This document shows positions 1 to 8,648 of a stretch of DNA of 64,000 nt, piece by piece. Under the pieces are notes generated by a model. The model was not told where the DNA came from and searched no databases. It saw only the letters and a list, made by a program, of their open reading frames with translations. This DNA is from Paraburkholderia sp. CNPSo 3272 (lineage in GTDB: Bacteria > Pseudomonadota > Gammaproteobacteria > Burkholderiales > Burkholderiaceae). Position 1 is the first letter of the stretch, and every line of letters begins with the position of its first letter. Made by a program: the position numbers and the translations under genes. The stretch covers positions 1 through 64,000 of the forward strand of contig NZ_JAMBPQ010000034.1 in assembly GCF_024206495.1 (NCBI RefSeq), in the 5' to 3' direction.

Positions 1-217
1 TGTACCGGTTGTCACGCCAGTGGCATCGCCGGGTAGCTATGTTCGGAAGAGATAACCGCTGAAAGCATCTAAGCGGGAAACTCGCCTTGAGATGAGATAT
101 CCCCGGGGCTTCGAGCCCCTTGAAGGGTCGTTCGAGACCAGGACGTTGATAGGTCAGGTGTGGAAGCGCAGTAATGCGTTAAGCTAACTGATACTAATTG
201 CCCGTAAGGCTTGATCC
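1..217 (+). rRNA. rrl: 23S ribosomal RNA, 3' end (partial)
   Basis: The sequence matches the conserved 3' domain of bacterial 23S rRNA, including the stretch around 60-75 that precedes the alpha-sarcin-distal helices and the closing segment about 176-217 (AAGCTAACTGATACTAATTG followed by CCCGTAAGGCTTGATC). The 5' part lies outside the window. The exact mature 3' end is judged by analogy with other beta-proteobacterial 23S genes and may be off by a few bases. A 5S gene follows in the same direction, as in a normal rrn operon. Confidence 0.95.
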
Positions 218-388
218 TATAACAGGTGTGCCTCCGCCCCGCGTGGGTGAGCAGGACGCACAGGTTGAGATCATGTGTTGTGCCGGAAACAACACAACCC
301 CAATTCAGCAAAAAACCTCTTTACGCTTCTTCCCGATTGGCTGTGGCGCCAGGTCCGAAAGACCCGAGCCGACGCAGCAACCCGTCAT
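218..388 (+). other. 23S-5S internal transcribed spacer
   Basis: Spacer of about 170 bases between 23S and 5S rRNA. It contains an 8-bp inverted repeat, TGTGTTGT at 274-281 and ACAACACA at 289-296, which would form a hairpin in the pre-rRNA and could take part in processing. No tRNA is present in this spacer and no convincing protein gene. Confidence 0.7.
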
Positions 389-503
389 GCCTGATGACCA
401 TAGCGAGCTGGTCCCACCCCTTCCCATCCCGAACAGGACCGTGAAACAGCTCCACGCCGATGATAGTGCGGATTGCCCGTGTGAAAGTAGGTAATCGTCA
501 GGC
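389..503 (+). rRNA. rrf: 5S ribosomal RNA
   Basis: About 115 bases starting TGCCTGATGACCATAGCGAG and ending GTAGGTAATCGTCAGGC. The ends pair (GCCTGA with TCAGGC) to make helix I, and the internal CCCATCCCGAACAGG segment is the universal 5S loop B/C signature. It is the last gene of the rRNA operon, 170 bases after 23S. Confidence 0.96.
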
Positions 504-524
504 TCCTTATGCTGTAACGTCCCG

Positions 525-610
525 AACCCCGGTGTCTCCGAAAGAGCACCGGGGTTCTGGCGTTTACGCATCTTCAGATGCATGAAAAAAGCCGTCTTGG
601 ACGGCTTTTT
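525..610. terminator. rRNA operon terminator region, probably bidirectional
   Basis: Two hairpins follow 5S. The first pairs AACCCCGGTG (525-534) with CACCGGGGTT (547-556). The second, 585-610, is a classic intrinsic terminator with stem GCCGTC/GACGGC flanked by an A-run before and a T-run after, so it would work on both strands. It ends rRNA transcription and also sits just past the stop codon of the minus-strand amidohydrolase at 627. Confidence 0.85.
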
Positions 611-626
611 GCATTGGTGCCCAGAA

Positions 627-1820
627 TCACTGCTGTGCCAGAAATTTCGTCGCCAAATGCACCCAAAACGACGACCCGACCGGCAGCAGTTGATCGTTGA
701 AGTCATAGCTCGCGTTGTGCAGCATGCAAGGGCCTGCGCCGTGTCCGGCATCCCGGTGGCCGCCTTCGCCATTGCCGAGAAACGCGTAGCAGCCGGGCTT
801 TTCCAGCAGCATGAACGAGAAGTCCTCGGCGCCCATGGTCGGTTCGACGTTCGCGTCGACGTGATCGGCGCCGACCACCTCACGCATGACCTCCGCGGCG
901 AACTGCGCCTCCGCGCTGCTGTTCACCGTCGGCGGATAGTTGCGATGGAAGGTGATGTCGACCGAGCAGTCGTACGCTTGCGCCGTGCCCTCGGTGATCT
1001 TGCGCAGTCGCGATTCGATCAGATCCAGCGTTTCCGTCGTGAAGGTACGCACCGTTCCCGCGATCCAGGCCGTATTCGGCACAACGTTGACCGCATCGCC
1101 CGCATGAATCTGTGTGATCGAGAGCACGGCCGTATCGAGCGGCTTCTTGTTGCGCGTGATGATGCTCTGCAACCCGTTCGCGATCTGCACCGCCGTAAAG
1201 ACCGGATCGCGGCCATTGTGCGGCAACGCGGCGTGCGAACCTTCGCCTTTGATTTCAATACGGAATTCGTTGCTCGAGGCCATAATCGGCCCTTCGGTCA
1301 CGCCGAAGTACCCAGCCGGCATGCCCGGCCAGTTGTGAATGCCGAAAACGGCGTCCACAGGAAACTGTTTGAAGAGGCCGTCTTCGATCATGGCTTTCGC
1401 GCCGGCGCCGCCTTCTTCGGCGGGCTGGAAAATGAAGACGATCGTGCCGTCGAACTGTCCGTGCCGTGCGAGATATTGCGCCGCGCCAAGCAGCATCGCC
1501 GTATGGCCGTCGTGGCCGCACGCGTGCATCTTGCCCTGGTTGCGAGAGCGATGATCGAACGTGTTGAGCTCCTGGATCGGCAACGCGTCCATATCCGCGC
1601 GCAATCCGACCATCCGTTTGCCGGTGCCGCGTTTGAGCACGCCGACGACGCCGGTCTGGCCCATGCCGCGATGCACTTCAATGCCCCATTCCGTGAGCTT
1701 CGCCGCAACGAGATCGGAGGTTTGGGTTTCTTCGTAGCGCAATTCGGGATGCGCGTGGATCGTTCGTCGGAGGCCTTGGATTTCGCCTTGTGCGGCCTGG
1801 ATTTCCGGAATCAGTTTCAT
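627..1820 (-). CDS. M20 family amidohydrolase (HipO-like)
   Basis: A 397-residue M20-family zinc metallopeptidase/amidohydrolase, the family of hippurate hydrolase, N-acyl-amino-acid amidohydrolase and IAA-amino acid hydrolase. Visible family motifs are RADMDALP at 74-81, HACGHDGH at 99-106 (metal ligands) and QPAEEG at 132-137 (catalytic glutamates). There is no signal peptide, so it is cytoplasmic. Expected activity is removal of an acyl group from an N-acyl amino acid or short peptide; the true substrate cannot be read from sequence. It stands alone, convergent with the rRNA operon and sharing its terminator. Length is normal for the family. Confidence 0.88.
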   Translation of the reverse strand: MKLIPEIQAAQGEIQGLRRTIHAHPELRYEETQTSDLVAAKLTEWGIEVHRGMGQTGVVGVLKRGTGKRMVGLRADMDALPIQELNTFDHRSRNQGKMHACGHDGHTAMLLGAAQYLARHGQFDGTIVFIFQPAEEGGAGAKAMIEDGLFKQFPVDAVFGIHNWPGMPAGYFGVTEGPIMASSNEFRIEIKGEGSHAALPHNGRDPVFTAVQIANGLQSIITRNKKPLDTAVLSITQIHAGDAVNVVPNTAWIAGTVRTFTTETLDLIESRLRKITEGTAQAYDCSVDITFHRNYPPTVNSSAEAQFAAEVMREVVGADHVDANVEPTMGAEDFSFMLLEKPGCYAFLGNGEGGHRDAGHGAGPCMLHNASYDFNDQLLPVGSSFWVHLATKFLAQQ

Positions 1821-1998
1821 GGCGGACGGTGCTCAAAAAGTGGGCGCCCGGCCTTCGTCTCCAGAATAGGCCGGGTCTAGACGGACCATTCTACGCCGAA
1901 CCTTTTTTTTCGCGCCAACCCACAGGGTGCGTACAAGGCTCGCACGCCGAACATAATAAAATCGCTGTTACGACAGACGCTTCACCCACGGATTTCCG

Positions 1999-4077
1999 AT
2001 GAACGCTCCAGCCGAATTTGCTCGTGCAGTTTGCCCACACGATTGTCCCGATACCTGCGCGATGCGCGTGACCGTCGAAAACGGCCGGGCGATCAAGGTG
2101 AGCGGCGACCCCGACCACCCGCCCACGCAAGGCGTGCTGTGCACGAAGGTCACCCGCTATGCGGAGCGTGTCCATCATCCGAAGCGATTGACGCAGCCGA
2201 TGAAGCGTGTGGGGCGCAAGGGGGAAGGGCATTTCGAGCCCATCAGCTGGGAGGAAGCCTGTCGAATCGCGGCCGAACGCCTCGGCGAAATCGCGCAGCG
2301 AGCGCCCGAAGCGATCCTGCCGTACAGCTATGCCGGCACCATGGGACTGGTTCAGGGCGATAGCATCGCCCAGCGCTTCTTTCACAAGCTCGGCGCATCG
2401 CGTCTCGATCGCGCGATCTGCGCGGCCGCGGGCGCCGCGGGCCTGCGTTATACGTTCGGCTCGAGCCTCGGCATGCTCACCGAGTATTTCGCCCAAAGCG
2501 AGGTGATCCTGATCTGGGGCGCCAACCCGATCGCGTCGAACCTGCACTTCTGGACCCGCGCGCAGGAGGCGAAACGCAACGGGGCCAAGCTGATCGCGAT
2601 CGACCCCTATCGCTCGCTGACGGCCGAGAAGTGCCATCAGCACATTGCGCTCAAGCCCGGCACCGACGGCGCGCTCGCGCTCGGCATGATGCACGTGCTA
2701 ATCACCGAGGACCGTCTCGATCACGATTACATTGCGGCCCACACGCACGGCTTCGACGCGCTGAAGGCCCGTGCGCTCACCTACACGCCCGCGCGCGTCG
2801 CCGCGATCTGCGGCATCGAGGAACAGGTCGTCGTCGATCTCGCGCGCCTCTATGCCTCGACGCGCAAGGCGGCAATTCGCATGAACTACGGCCTGCAGCG
2901 CGTGCGCGGCGGCGGCAACGCGGTGCGCGCCATCGCCTGCCTGCCCGCGTTGACCGGCGCGTGGCGCGATCGCGCGGGCGGCGTATTGCTTTCGTCGTCG
3001 GGCTGGGCCCCTGTCGATGCGAACGCGCTCCAGCGTCCGGATCTGATCCCGGGCTGGCCGCAGCATCAGCCGCGCATCGTCAACATGAACCAGATTGGCG
3101 ACGCGCTCACGCACACGGGCGACGCCGCATTCGGGCCGAAGGTCGAAGCGATCGTCGTCTACAACTCGAATCCGGTTGCGGTTGCGCCCGAGTCGGCGAA
3201 GGTCGCGGCCGGCTTCGCACGCGAAGACCTCTTTACGATCGTGCTCGAGCAGTTCCAGACAGACACCGCCGATTACGCCGACCTGCTGCTGCCGGCCACG
3301 ACCCAGCTCGAACATCTGGATGTCCACAAGTCCTACGGCCACACGCACGTCATGGCGAACCTGCCTGCCATCGCGCCCGTTGGCGAGGCGCGGCCGAACA
3401 CCGAAATTTTCCGCTCCATCGCGCGCGCGATGGGCCTGACCGAGCCGGCGCTGTTCGAAAGCGACGAAGACGTGGCGGCCCACGCATTCGACTGGAGCGA
3501 TCCCGCACTGGGCGGCGCCGACTGGGCGGCGCTCAAGCGCGAAGGCTGGCTGAAGCTGAACATCGCCGAAGCACCGTTCGCGCGTGGCGGTTTTCGCACG
3601 CCCACGGGCAAGTGCGAGTTCCATAGCGAGGCGCTTGCGGAGGCCGGGCTCGATCCGCTGCCCGACTATCTGCCGCCGCACGAATCGGCGGACGGTGCGC
3701 CCGAACTCGCCGCGCGCTTTCCGCTCGCGATGATCTCGCCGCCTGCGCGCAACTTCCTGAACAGCACCTTCGTGAACGTGGAAAGCCTGCGCGCGACCGA
3801 AGGGGAGCCGCACGTGGACCTCCATCCTGCCGACGCCGCCCGCCGCGAGATTGCCGACGGCGACGAGGTTCGCGTGTTCAACGACCGCGGCTCGATGCGC
3901 GCGCGGGCGCGGGTGACCGATCGTGCACGCAGCGGTCTCGTGGTGGGCCTGTCGATCTGGTGGAAGAAGCTTGCGCCGGACGGCCGCAACGCCAACGAGG
4001 TGACCAGCCAGGCGCTCACCGATCTTGGCGGCTCGGCGACTTTTTACGATTGTCTCGTCGAGGTCGAGCGCGCCTGA
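1999..4077 (+). CDS. Molybdopterin-dependent oxidoreductase with 4Fe-4S site
   Basis: A 692-residue member of the DMSO-reductase superfamily. The N terminus carries a [4Fe-4S] motif, C12-x3-C16-x3-C20-x27-C48, followed by the molybdopterin domains (for example IWGANPIASN and IDPYRSLTAEKC) and a C-terminal molydopterin dinucleotide-binding domain from about 580. No twin-arginine signal is seen, so it is predicted cytoplasmic. No electron-transfer subunit, chaperone or Mo-cofactor gene lies beside it, so electron partner and substrate are unknown. ATG 1999 is chosen because it directly precedes the Cys motif with family-like spacing. The 5' flank shows no clear promoter. Confidence 0.87.
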   Translation: MNAPAEFARAVCPHDCPDTCAMRVTVENGRAIKVSGDPDHPPTQGVLCTKVTRYAERVHHPKRLTQPMKRVGRKGEGHFEPISWEEACRIAAERLGEIAQRAPEAILPYSYAGTMGLVQGDSIAQRFFHKLGASRLDRAICAAAGAAGLRYTFGSSLGMLTEYFAQSEVILIWGANPIASNLHFWTRAQEAKRNGAKLIAIDPYRSLTAEKCHQHIALKPGTDGALALGMMHVLITEDRLDHDYIAAHTHGFDALKARALTYTPARVAAICGIEEQVVVDLARLYASTRKAAIRMNYGLQRVRGGGNAVRAIACLPALTGAWRDRAGGVLLSSSGWAPVDANALQRPDLIPGWPQHQPRIVNMNQIGDALTHTGDAAFGPKVEAIVVYNSNPVAVAPESAKVAAGFAREDLFTIVLEQFQTDTADYADLLLPATTQLEHLDVHKSYGHTHVMANLPAIAPVGEARPNTEIFRSIARAMGLTEPALFESDEDVAAHAFDWSDPALGGADWAALKREGWLKLNIAEAPFARGGFRTPTGKCEFHSEALAEAGLDPLPDYLPPHESADGAPELAARFPLAMISPPARNFLNSTFVNVESLRATEGEPHVDLHPADAARREIADGDEVRVFNDRGSMRARARVTDRARSGLVVGLSIWWKKLAPDGRNANEVTSQALTDLGGSATFYDCLVEVERA

Positions 4078-4225
4078 AAGCGCCACACGCTGCCGCTACC
4101 AACCCCGCGAGGCACGTTCGAGGGGCCTTTCTAACTGGCTGATTTGCTGACATAAAAGCTGGGTCGCCATGCTACGATCCAAATTTTTAGCACGACCATT
4201 CGAAAAATCAAGGAGGAGACGCTGC

Positions 4226-5899
4226 ATGGAAAAAGTCTGGCTGAAATCGTACCCGCCCGGCGTTCCCGCTGAAATCGACGCGAGCCGTTATCCGTCCATC
4301 ACTGCGCTGCTCGAGGAGAGCTTCAGCGAATTCCGTGCAAAGCCCGCTTTCGCCTGCATGGGCAAGACGATCACTTACGGCGAGCTGGACCAGCTCTCCC
4401 AGCGTCTGGCCGCGTGGTTCCAGTCGCGCGGCATCGCACGTGGGGCGCGCATCGCGCTCATGATGCCCAACGTGCTCCAGTATCCGGTCGCGCTCGCCGC
4501 TGTGCTGCGCGCGGGATACGTCGTCGTGAACGTGAACCCGCTCTACACGCCGCGCGAACTCGAGCACCAGTTGAAGGACAGCGGCGCCGAGGCGATCGTC
4601 GTCCTCGAGAATTTCGCGGGGACCGTGAGCGCCGTTGTCGCGAATACGCGCGTGAAGCACGTGCTGGTCGCGGCGATGGGCGATCTGCTTGGCGCGAAGG
4701 GCTTCATCGTCAACTTCGTCGTACGTAGCGTGAAGAAGATGGTGCCCGCCTGGAACCTTCCCGGCCACGTGCGCTTCAACGACGCGCTCGCCGAAGGGGC
4801 ACGCAAAGGCTTCACGCGCGTCGAGCAGACGCCCGAGGACGTCGCCTTCCTTCAGTACACGGGCGGCACGACCGGCGTGGCCAAGGGGGCGACGCTGCTG
4901 CACAGCAACCTGATCGCCAACGTGCTGCAGTCGGCGGCATGGACCGAGCCCGCGCTGGCGAAATTGCCATCCGGTACACAACCGGTAACGGTCGCGGCGC
5001 TGCCGCTGTATCACGTGTTTGCATTGACCGTTTGCGGGCTGCTGACGCTGCGCACCGGCGGTCTCGCGATCCTGATTCCGAATCCGCGCGATATCGCCGG
5101 CATGATCAAGGAGCTGCGTGGCTACTCGATCACGTGTTTCCCCGCGGTGAACACGCTTTACAACGCGATGCTCAACCATCCGGAATTCGGCAATCTGGAC
5201 TTCACGCACCTGCTCGTTGCGAACGGCGGCGGCATGGCGGTGCAGGAGGCGGTGGCCAGGCGCTGGTACGAGCGCACGCATACGCCGATCGTCGAAGGCT
5301 ATGGCCTCTCGGAAACCTCGCCCAGCGTGACCTGCAACCCGGTCACGGCGACGGAATACACCGGCACGATCGGTTTGCCGCTGCCTTCCACCGAAATCTC
5401 GATTCGCGACGATGCGGGCAACGAACTGCCGATCGGCGAAGCGGGCGAGATCTGCATCCGCGGGCCGCAGGTGATGGCGGGCTACTGGCAGCGGCCTGAA
5501 GAAACGGCGAAGGTCATGACGCCGGACGGCTACTTCAAGTCGGGCGACATCGGTCTCATCAACGCGCGCGGCTACATCAAGCTTGTCGACCGCAAGAAGG
5601 ACATGATTCTGGTCTCGGGCTTCAATGTTTATCCGAACGAAGTCGAGGACGTCGTGGCCAAGCTGCCGGGCGTGTTCGAAGTGGCGGCGGTGGGCGTGCC
5701 GGACCAGAATTCGGGCGAGGCGGTGAAGCTCTATATCGTCAAGAAGGACCCGGCGCTCACCGACAAGGACGTGTTCGAGTACTGCAAGACGCAGCTCACC
5801 GGCTACAAGCGGCCGAAGATCATCGAGTTTCGCAACGATCTGCCCAAGAGCAACGTCGGCAAGATCCTGCGCCGCGAGCTGCGCGACGGTCGCGCCTGA
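4226..5899 (+). CDS. fadD: Long-chain fatty-acid-CoA ligase
   Basis: A 557-residue AMP-forming acyl-CoA synthetase of the ANL superfamily. It activates fatty acids to acyl-CoA through an acyl-adenylate, feeding beta-oxidation or lipid synthesis. The phosphate-binding motif YTGGTTGVAKG is at about 211-221, the adenylate motif GYGLSETSP lies mid-protein, and the hinge and C-terminal lysine region (GDIG, VDRKKDMILVSGFNVYPNEV, SNVGKILRREL) is intact. ATG 4226 is chosen over an upstream in-frame ATG at 4169 because a strong Shine-Dalgarno AAGGAGGAGA ends 7 bases before it. Length matches E. coli FadD (561). A strong terminator follows. Confidence 0.92.
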   Translation: MEKVWLKSYPPGVPAEIDASRYPSITALLEESFSEFRAKPAFACMGKTITYGELDQLSQRLAAWFQSRGIARGARIALMMPNVLQYPVALAAVLRAGYVVVNVNPLYTPRELEHQLKDSGAEAIVVLENFAGTVSAVVANTRVKHVLVAAMGDLLGAKGFIVNFVVRSVKKMVPAWNLPGHVRFNDALAEGARKGFTRVEQTPEDVAFLQYTGGTTGVAKGATLLHSNLIANVLQSAAWTEPALAKLPSGTQPVTVAALPLYHVFALTVCGLLTLRTGGLAILIPNPRDIAGMIKELRGYSITCFPAVNTLYNAMLNHPEFGNLDFTHLLVANGGGMAVQEAVARRWYERTHTPIVEGYGLSETSPSVTCNPVTATEYTGTIGLPLPSTEISIRDDAGNELPIGEAGEICIRGPQVMAGYWQRPEETAKVMTPDGYFKSGDIGLINARGYIKLVDRKKDMILVSGFNVYPNEVEDVVAKLPGVFEVAAVGVPDQNSGEAVKLYIVKKDPALTDKDVFEYCKTQLTGYKRPKIIEFRNDLPKSNVGKILRRELRDGRA

Positions 5900-5943
5900 A
5901 AACGCAAGAAAGAAGCCAAAGGCCAGCGAGTCGCAAGCAAAAA

Positions 5944-5978
5944 GCGGTCTGCCCATCGAGGGCAGGCCGCATTTTTTT
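5944..5978 (+). terminator. Intrinsic terminator after fadD
   Basis: Stem GCGGTCTGCCC (5944-5954) pairs with GGGCAGGCCGC (5960-5970), with one mismatch-like pair, around a 5-base loop, followed by ATTTTTTT. It is 45 bases past the fadD stop. Confidence 0.9.
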
Positions 5979-6020
5979 GGGGGCGTGCGCACTGTGGCGA
6001 AACGACAAAACGCACCCAAG

Positions 6021-6044
6021 AAAAAAGGCGCCCGGAGGCGCCTT
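6021..6044 (-). terminator. Intrinsic terminator of the porin gene
   Basis: GGCGCC (6027-6032) and GGCGCC (6037-6042) form a stem with a CGGA loop. Read on the minus strand it is followed by TTTTTT (complement of 6021-6026). It lies 24 bases past the porin stop codon. Confidence 0.85.
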
Positions 6045-6067
6045 CGAGATTACAGCGACTGTTCTTC

Positions 6068-7282
6068 TTAGAACTTGTGACGGATACCGACGCGAGCCGT
6101 GAACACGTTGTTCGTGCTCGACGGCGTGATGGGGCCGTTGAGGTTCGCTACAGCGGACTGGTCCAGCGAGTTCGTACCCGTAGCGTGCTGGTACACGCCG
6201 ATCAGGTAGACGTCCGTGCGCTTCGACAGGAAGTAGTCCGTGCCCAAGGCGTACTGGAAGTACTTCGCGCCCCTGTTGCTCGAGCCGTTCGCCAAGGTAA
6301 CGCTGCGGCCGTCCGTGTAGTCGAACGCGAAGCCTGCGAGCAGAGCCGGCGTGAACTGGTACTTGAAGTTCGCTTCGACGTTGTTGAACGTCGCGTTCGA
6401 GCCGCGCTGGTAAGCAACTCCGCCCGTCGAGCCCGCGACCGCACCCAGGTTGCGGAAGCTGACGTTCGAATACGTCAGGCCAAACGTTGCTGCGCCAAGT
6501 GTGTATGCGCCGCCTGCACCGATGACCTGGTACGTATTAGCCGTCGAGAAGCCACCGTACACCGCGTTGCCGTTGATCGTACTAGCCGTAGTCGGCAAGT
6601 TCGAGAGCGGCGACGAGGTCGAGCCGTTGTTGAACAGGCCGCCGAAAGCGTTCGGCGTGCGTGCGTTCAGGTAACCAACGCCAAGAGCGAGGGGGCCGTT
6701 GTTGTAGCCGGCACCCAGCGACCAGATCTGGTTCCCGGTGATATTGCCTGCCTGGCCACCGAAGCTGTACGTACCGCCGAACGTGAGGCCGCCATAGTTC
6801 GCGCTGGTGTACTTGACCGTGTTGTTCGTACGGTACGCGTTGTTGAAGTTGTCCAGATCTTGCGGGTGAGCCACGATGTAGCCGCCCCACTGGTCGCCTG
6901 CTTCAAGCGGGCCGACGTAGTCGACGACGGAGTCGTACTGGCGACCCAGCGTGACCGTGCCGAACTGTGCGCTCGAGAGGCCGACGTAAGCCTGGCGGCC
7001 GAACATCAGGCCGCCCTGGCCGAGCTTGCCGTTATTCACGTCGAAGCCGTTTTCGAGCACGAAGACTGCCTTCAGGCCGCCGCCGAGGTCTTCAGCGCCG
7101 CGCAGGCCGAATCGGCTGCCTTGCAGAACGCCGCTCGACAGGTTGTACAGGTGCTTGCCACCCGAGTTCGTGTTGATATTGAAACCTTCGTCGATGATGC
7201 CGTACAGCGTGACGCTGCTCTGAGCGTGAGCAACGCCCGCGAACGCGCCCAGCGCAGCCAGCGCGAGAAGCGACTTCTTCAT
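6068..7282 (-). CDS. Outer-membrane porin (Gram-negative, Burkholderia type)
   Basis: A 404-residue general-diffusion porin. Residues 1-20 are a Sec signal peptide with cleavage after AHA; the mature protein starts QSSVTLYG, the hallmark first beta-strand of Burkholderia OmpC-like porins. Conserved segments GSRFGLRGAEDLGGGLKAVF and GRQAYVGLSS follow, and the chain ends in Phe (ARVGIRHKF), the outer-membrane insertion signal. It is predicted to form a trimeric 16-strand barrel. Genomes of this group usually hold many paralogues, so no specific name is given. It is monocistronic, with its own terminator and a structured upstream region. Confidence 0.93.
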   Translation of the reverse strand: MKKSLLALAALGAFAGVAHAQSSVTLYGIIDEGFNINTNSGGKHLYNLSSGVLQGSRFGLRGAEDLGGGLKAVFVLENGFDVNNGKLGQGGLMFGRQAYVGLSSAQFGTVTLGRQYDSVVDYVGPLEAGDQWGGYIVAHPQDLDNFNNAYRTNNTVKYTSANYGGLTFGGTYSFGGQAGNITGNQIWSLGAGYNNGPLALGVGYLNARTPNAFGGLFNNGSTSSPLSNLPTTASTINGNAVYGGFSTANTYQVIGAGGAYTLGAATFGLTYSNVSFRNLGAVAGSTGGVAYQRGSNATFNNVEANFKYQFTPALLAGFAFDYTDGRSVTLANGSSNRGAKYFQYALGTDYFLSKRTDVYLIGVYQHATGTNSLDQSAVANLNGPITPSSTNNVFTARVGIRHKF

Positions 7283-7589
7283 TGAATGATCTCCAGTGTT
7301 TGCGAATCTTTTGCGTCTTTTAACAGGACCGGTTTTTTATAGTGCGGGGTCCTGTCCTTCTAACTTCGCGAGAAGTTGCCACGTAATGTAACAAAAGGGT
7401 TAATGGTCACAAAGGAAAAGCCAGGGCCTCGCTAAGTACCTGTTTCGTTTACACAACATGGTCTAGAATATGCGGCTATCTATCGGCGCTGCCCCGGATT
7501 GACGGATGTGCGCGAGTTTGTGTAGTGGTGGAAGGGCAGTCCGGGCGAGCGGCCAATCCGGCTCGCCAGCGAAATGAAAGGGAGGCTGG
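7283..7589. promoter_or_regulatory. Divergent porin/coq7 upstream region with inverted repeats
   Basis: A 307-base gap between the divergent porin and coq7 genes. On the minus strand a TATAAA-like -10 (around 7336-7341) is preceded by a weak -35. It lies between the arms of an 8-bp inverted repeat, ACAGGACC (7323-7330) and GGTCCTGT (7348-7355), and a second hairpin AACTTC-GCGA-GAAGTT (7362-7377) is just upstream. These could be operator sites or mRNA structure. I see no gene here and no clear coq7 promoter. Confidence 0.35.
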
Positions 7590-8252
7590 ATGACGCTAGA
7601 TGACTTGATTACCGAATTCGACCGGGGCCTGCGCTCTCTCACCGGCGTGTCGCGCATGACGCGTCCGATGCCGCAGCCTTCCCCCGTTACTATCGAAGTG
7701 ACGCCCGAGGGCGATGCCGTCCCGGCCGGCAGCGAACTCACGCCTGCCGAGCGCACGCACGCCGCCGGCCTCATGCGCGTCAACCACGTGGGCGAAGTGT
7801 GCGCACAGGCGCTGTATCAGGCGCAGAAAATCTCGGCGCGCTCGCCCTCGCTCAAGGCTGCCTTCGAGCAGGCCGCGCGCGAGGAAGAGGATCACCTCGC
7901 GTGGACCTCGCGCCGGCTGCAGGCGCTGGACTCGCGTCCGAGCCTGCTTAACCCGCTGTGGTACGCAGGCGCGCTCGCGATCGGCTTCGCCGCCGGCCGC
8001 CTCGGCGACAAAGTGAGCCTCGGCTTCATGGCCGAAACCGAGCGCCAGGTCGAGCATCATCTCGACAGCCACCTCGACAGCCTGCCGCCCGCCGATCTCG
8101 AGTCGCGCGCGGTCGTCGAGCAAATGCGCGCCGATGAAATCTCGCACGCAAAATCGGCCACCGATCTGGGCGGAGCCGAATTGCCTTTGCCGGTGCGCTC
8201 GCTAATGCGCGTAGCATCGAAATTCATGACGCGAACCGCCTACTACATCTGA
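7590..8252 (+). CDS. coq7: Ubiquinone biosynthesis monooxygenase Coq7
   Basis: A 220-residue di-iron carboxylate hydroxylase that makes the late C6 hydroxylation of 2-polyprenyl-3-methyl-6-methoxy-1,4-benzoquinol in ubiquinone synthesis. The expected iron ligands are visible: E69 (NHVGEV), E99-x2-H102 (EEEDHL), a Glu in MAETERQ near 149-151, and E183-x2-H186 (DEISH). The amphipathic hydrophobic region at about 122-138 fits membrane association. The first 50 residues are a variable extension, as in other beta-proteobacterial Coq7. An AAGGGAGG Shine-Dalgarno lies just before the ATG. It is a single-gene unit upstream of the dcw cluster. Confidence 0.93.
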   Translation: MTLDDLITEFDRGLRSLTGVSRMTRPMPQPSPVTIEVTPEGDAVPAGSELTPAERTHAAGLMRVNHVGEVCAQALYQAQKISARSPSLKAAFEQAAREEEDHLAWTSRRLQALDSRPSLLNPLWYAGALAIGFAAGRLGDKVSLGFMAETERQVEHHLDSHLDSLPPADLESRAVVEQMRADEISHAKSATDLGGAELPLPVRSLMRVASKFMTRTAYYI

Positions 8253-8261
8253 TTATTGGGC

Positions 8262-8288
8262 TTGGGCCGACAATCGCTGTCGGTCCAA
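8262..8288 (+). terminator. Hairpin after coq7, possible terminator
   Basis: TTGGGCCGACA (8262-8272) pairs over 11 bases, with one G-U, with TGTCGGTCCAA (8278-8288) around ATCGC. No T-run follows immediately, so it may be a weak or Rho-assisted terminator. It begins 10 bases past the coq7 stop. Confidence 0.5.
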
Positions 8289-8512
8289 ACCCGGATTAAT
8301 CTTTCAGAGCTTTCAGCCCCGGTTTTAATCCCCGCAAGCCCCCGCTCGATCCCGCCATAGGCCGTTTATCGCCACGCTTTTCACGTATCACCTTCACAAC
8401 CTGCGTTAGTTCATTCATTCATAACGGTTTTTGGCTTTTGTCCCGACTTCAACAAGTGCCGCTAAGTCCTTGTTCTAGCGGATAAATTTCGTCAAAAAAC
8501 GTCCGGTCTCCC
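8289..8512. other. Intergenic stretch upstream of the mra promoter
   Basis: About 220 bases between the coq7 hairpin and the mra promoter, noticeably lower in G+C than the genes on either side. No open frame with a ribosome binding site or recognisable protein is seen. Confidence 0.4.
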
Positions 8513-8541
8513 TTGACCCTCGTGGGGCGTTCCTCTAAAGT
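8513..8541 (+). promoter_or_regulatory. Predicted mra (dcw cluster) promoter
   Basis: A sigma-70-type promoter: -35 TTGACC (8513-8518), 17-base spacer, -10 TAAAGT (8536-8541). It is 108 bases upstream of mraZ and is the best promoter candidate before the 18-kb cell-wall and division cluster. The -10 abuts the MraZ-box array, as expected for a promoter repressed by MraZ. Confidence 0.65.
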
Positions 8542-8575
8542 GGGAGACAGTGTGAGAAAGTGTATTTTTGTGTGA
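8541..8575 (+). promoter_or_regulatory. MraZ-box array: four repeats spaced 10 bp
   Basis: Four pentamers begin exactly 10 bases apart: TGGGA (8541), TGTGA (8551), TGTAT (8561), TGTGA (8571). In E. coli MraZ binds TGGGN repeats separated by 5 bases in the mra promoter region; the spacing here is the same although only the first copy matches TGGGN fully. The array starts at the last base of the -10, so it covers the transcription start. Inference: autoregulation of the cluster by MraZ. Confidence 0.6.
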
Positions 8576-8648
8576 TTTCAGACGCGTATTCAGGTAGATT
8601 TTCCGGGATTTAGGCGGGCGGCCAAAGCGCCGCATTAGGGGGAGCAAA

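Noticed and set aside
4144..4178. TTGCTG/CTGACA and TACGAT as a fadD promoter
   Set aside because: Spacer would be 20-23 bases, too long for sigma-70; no other match gives a normal spacing.
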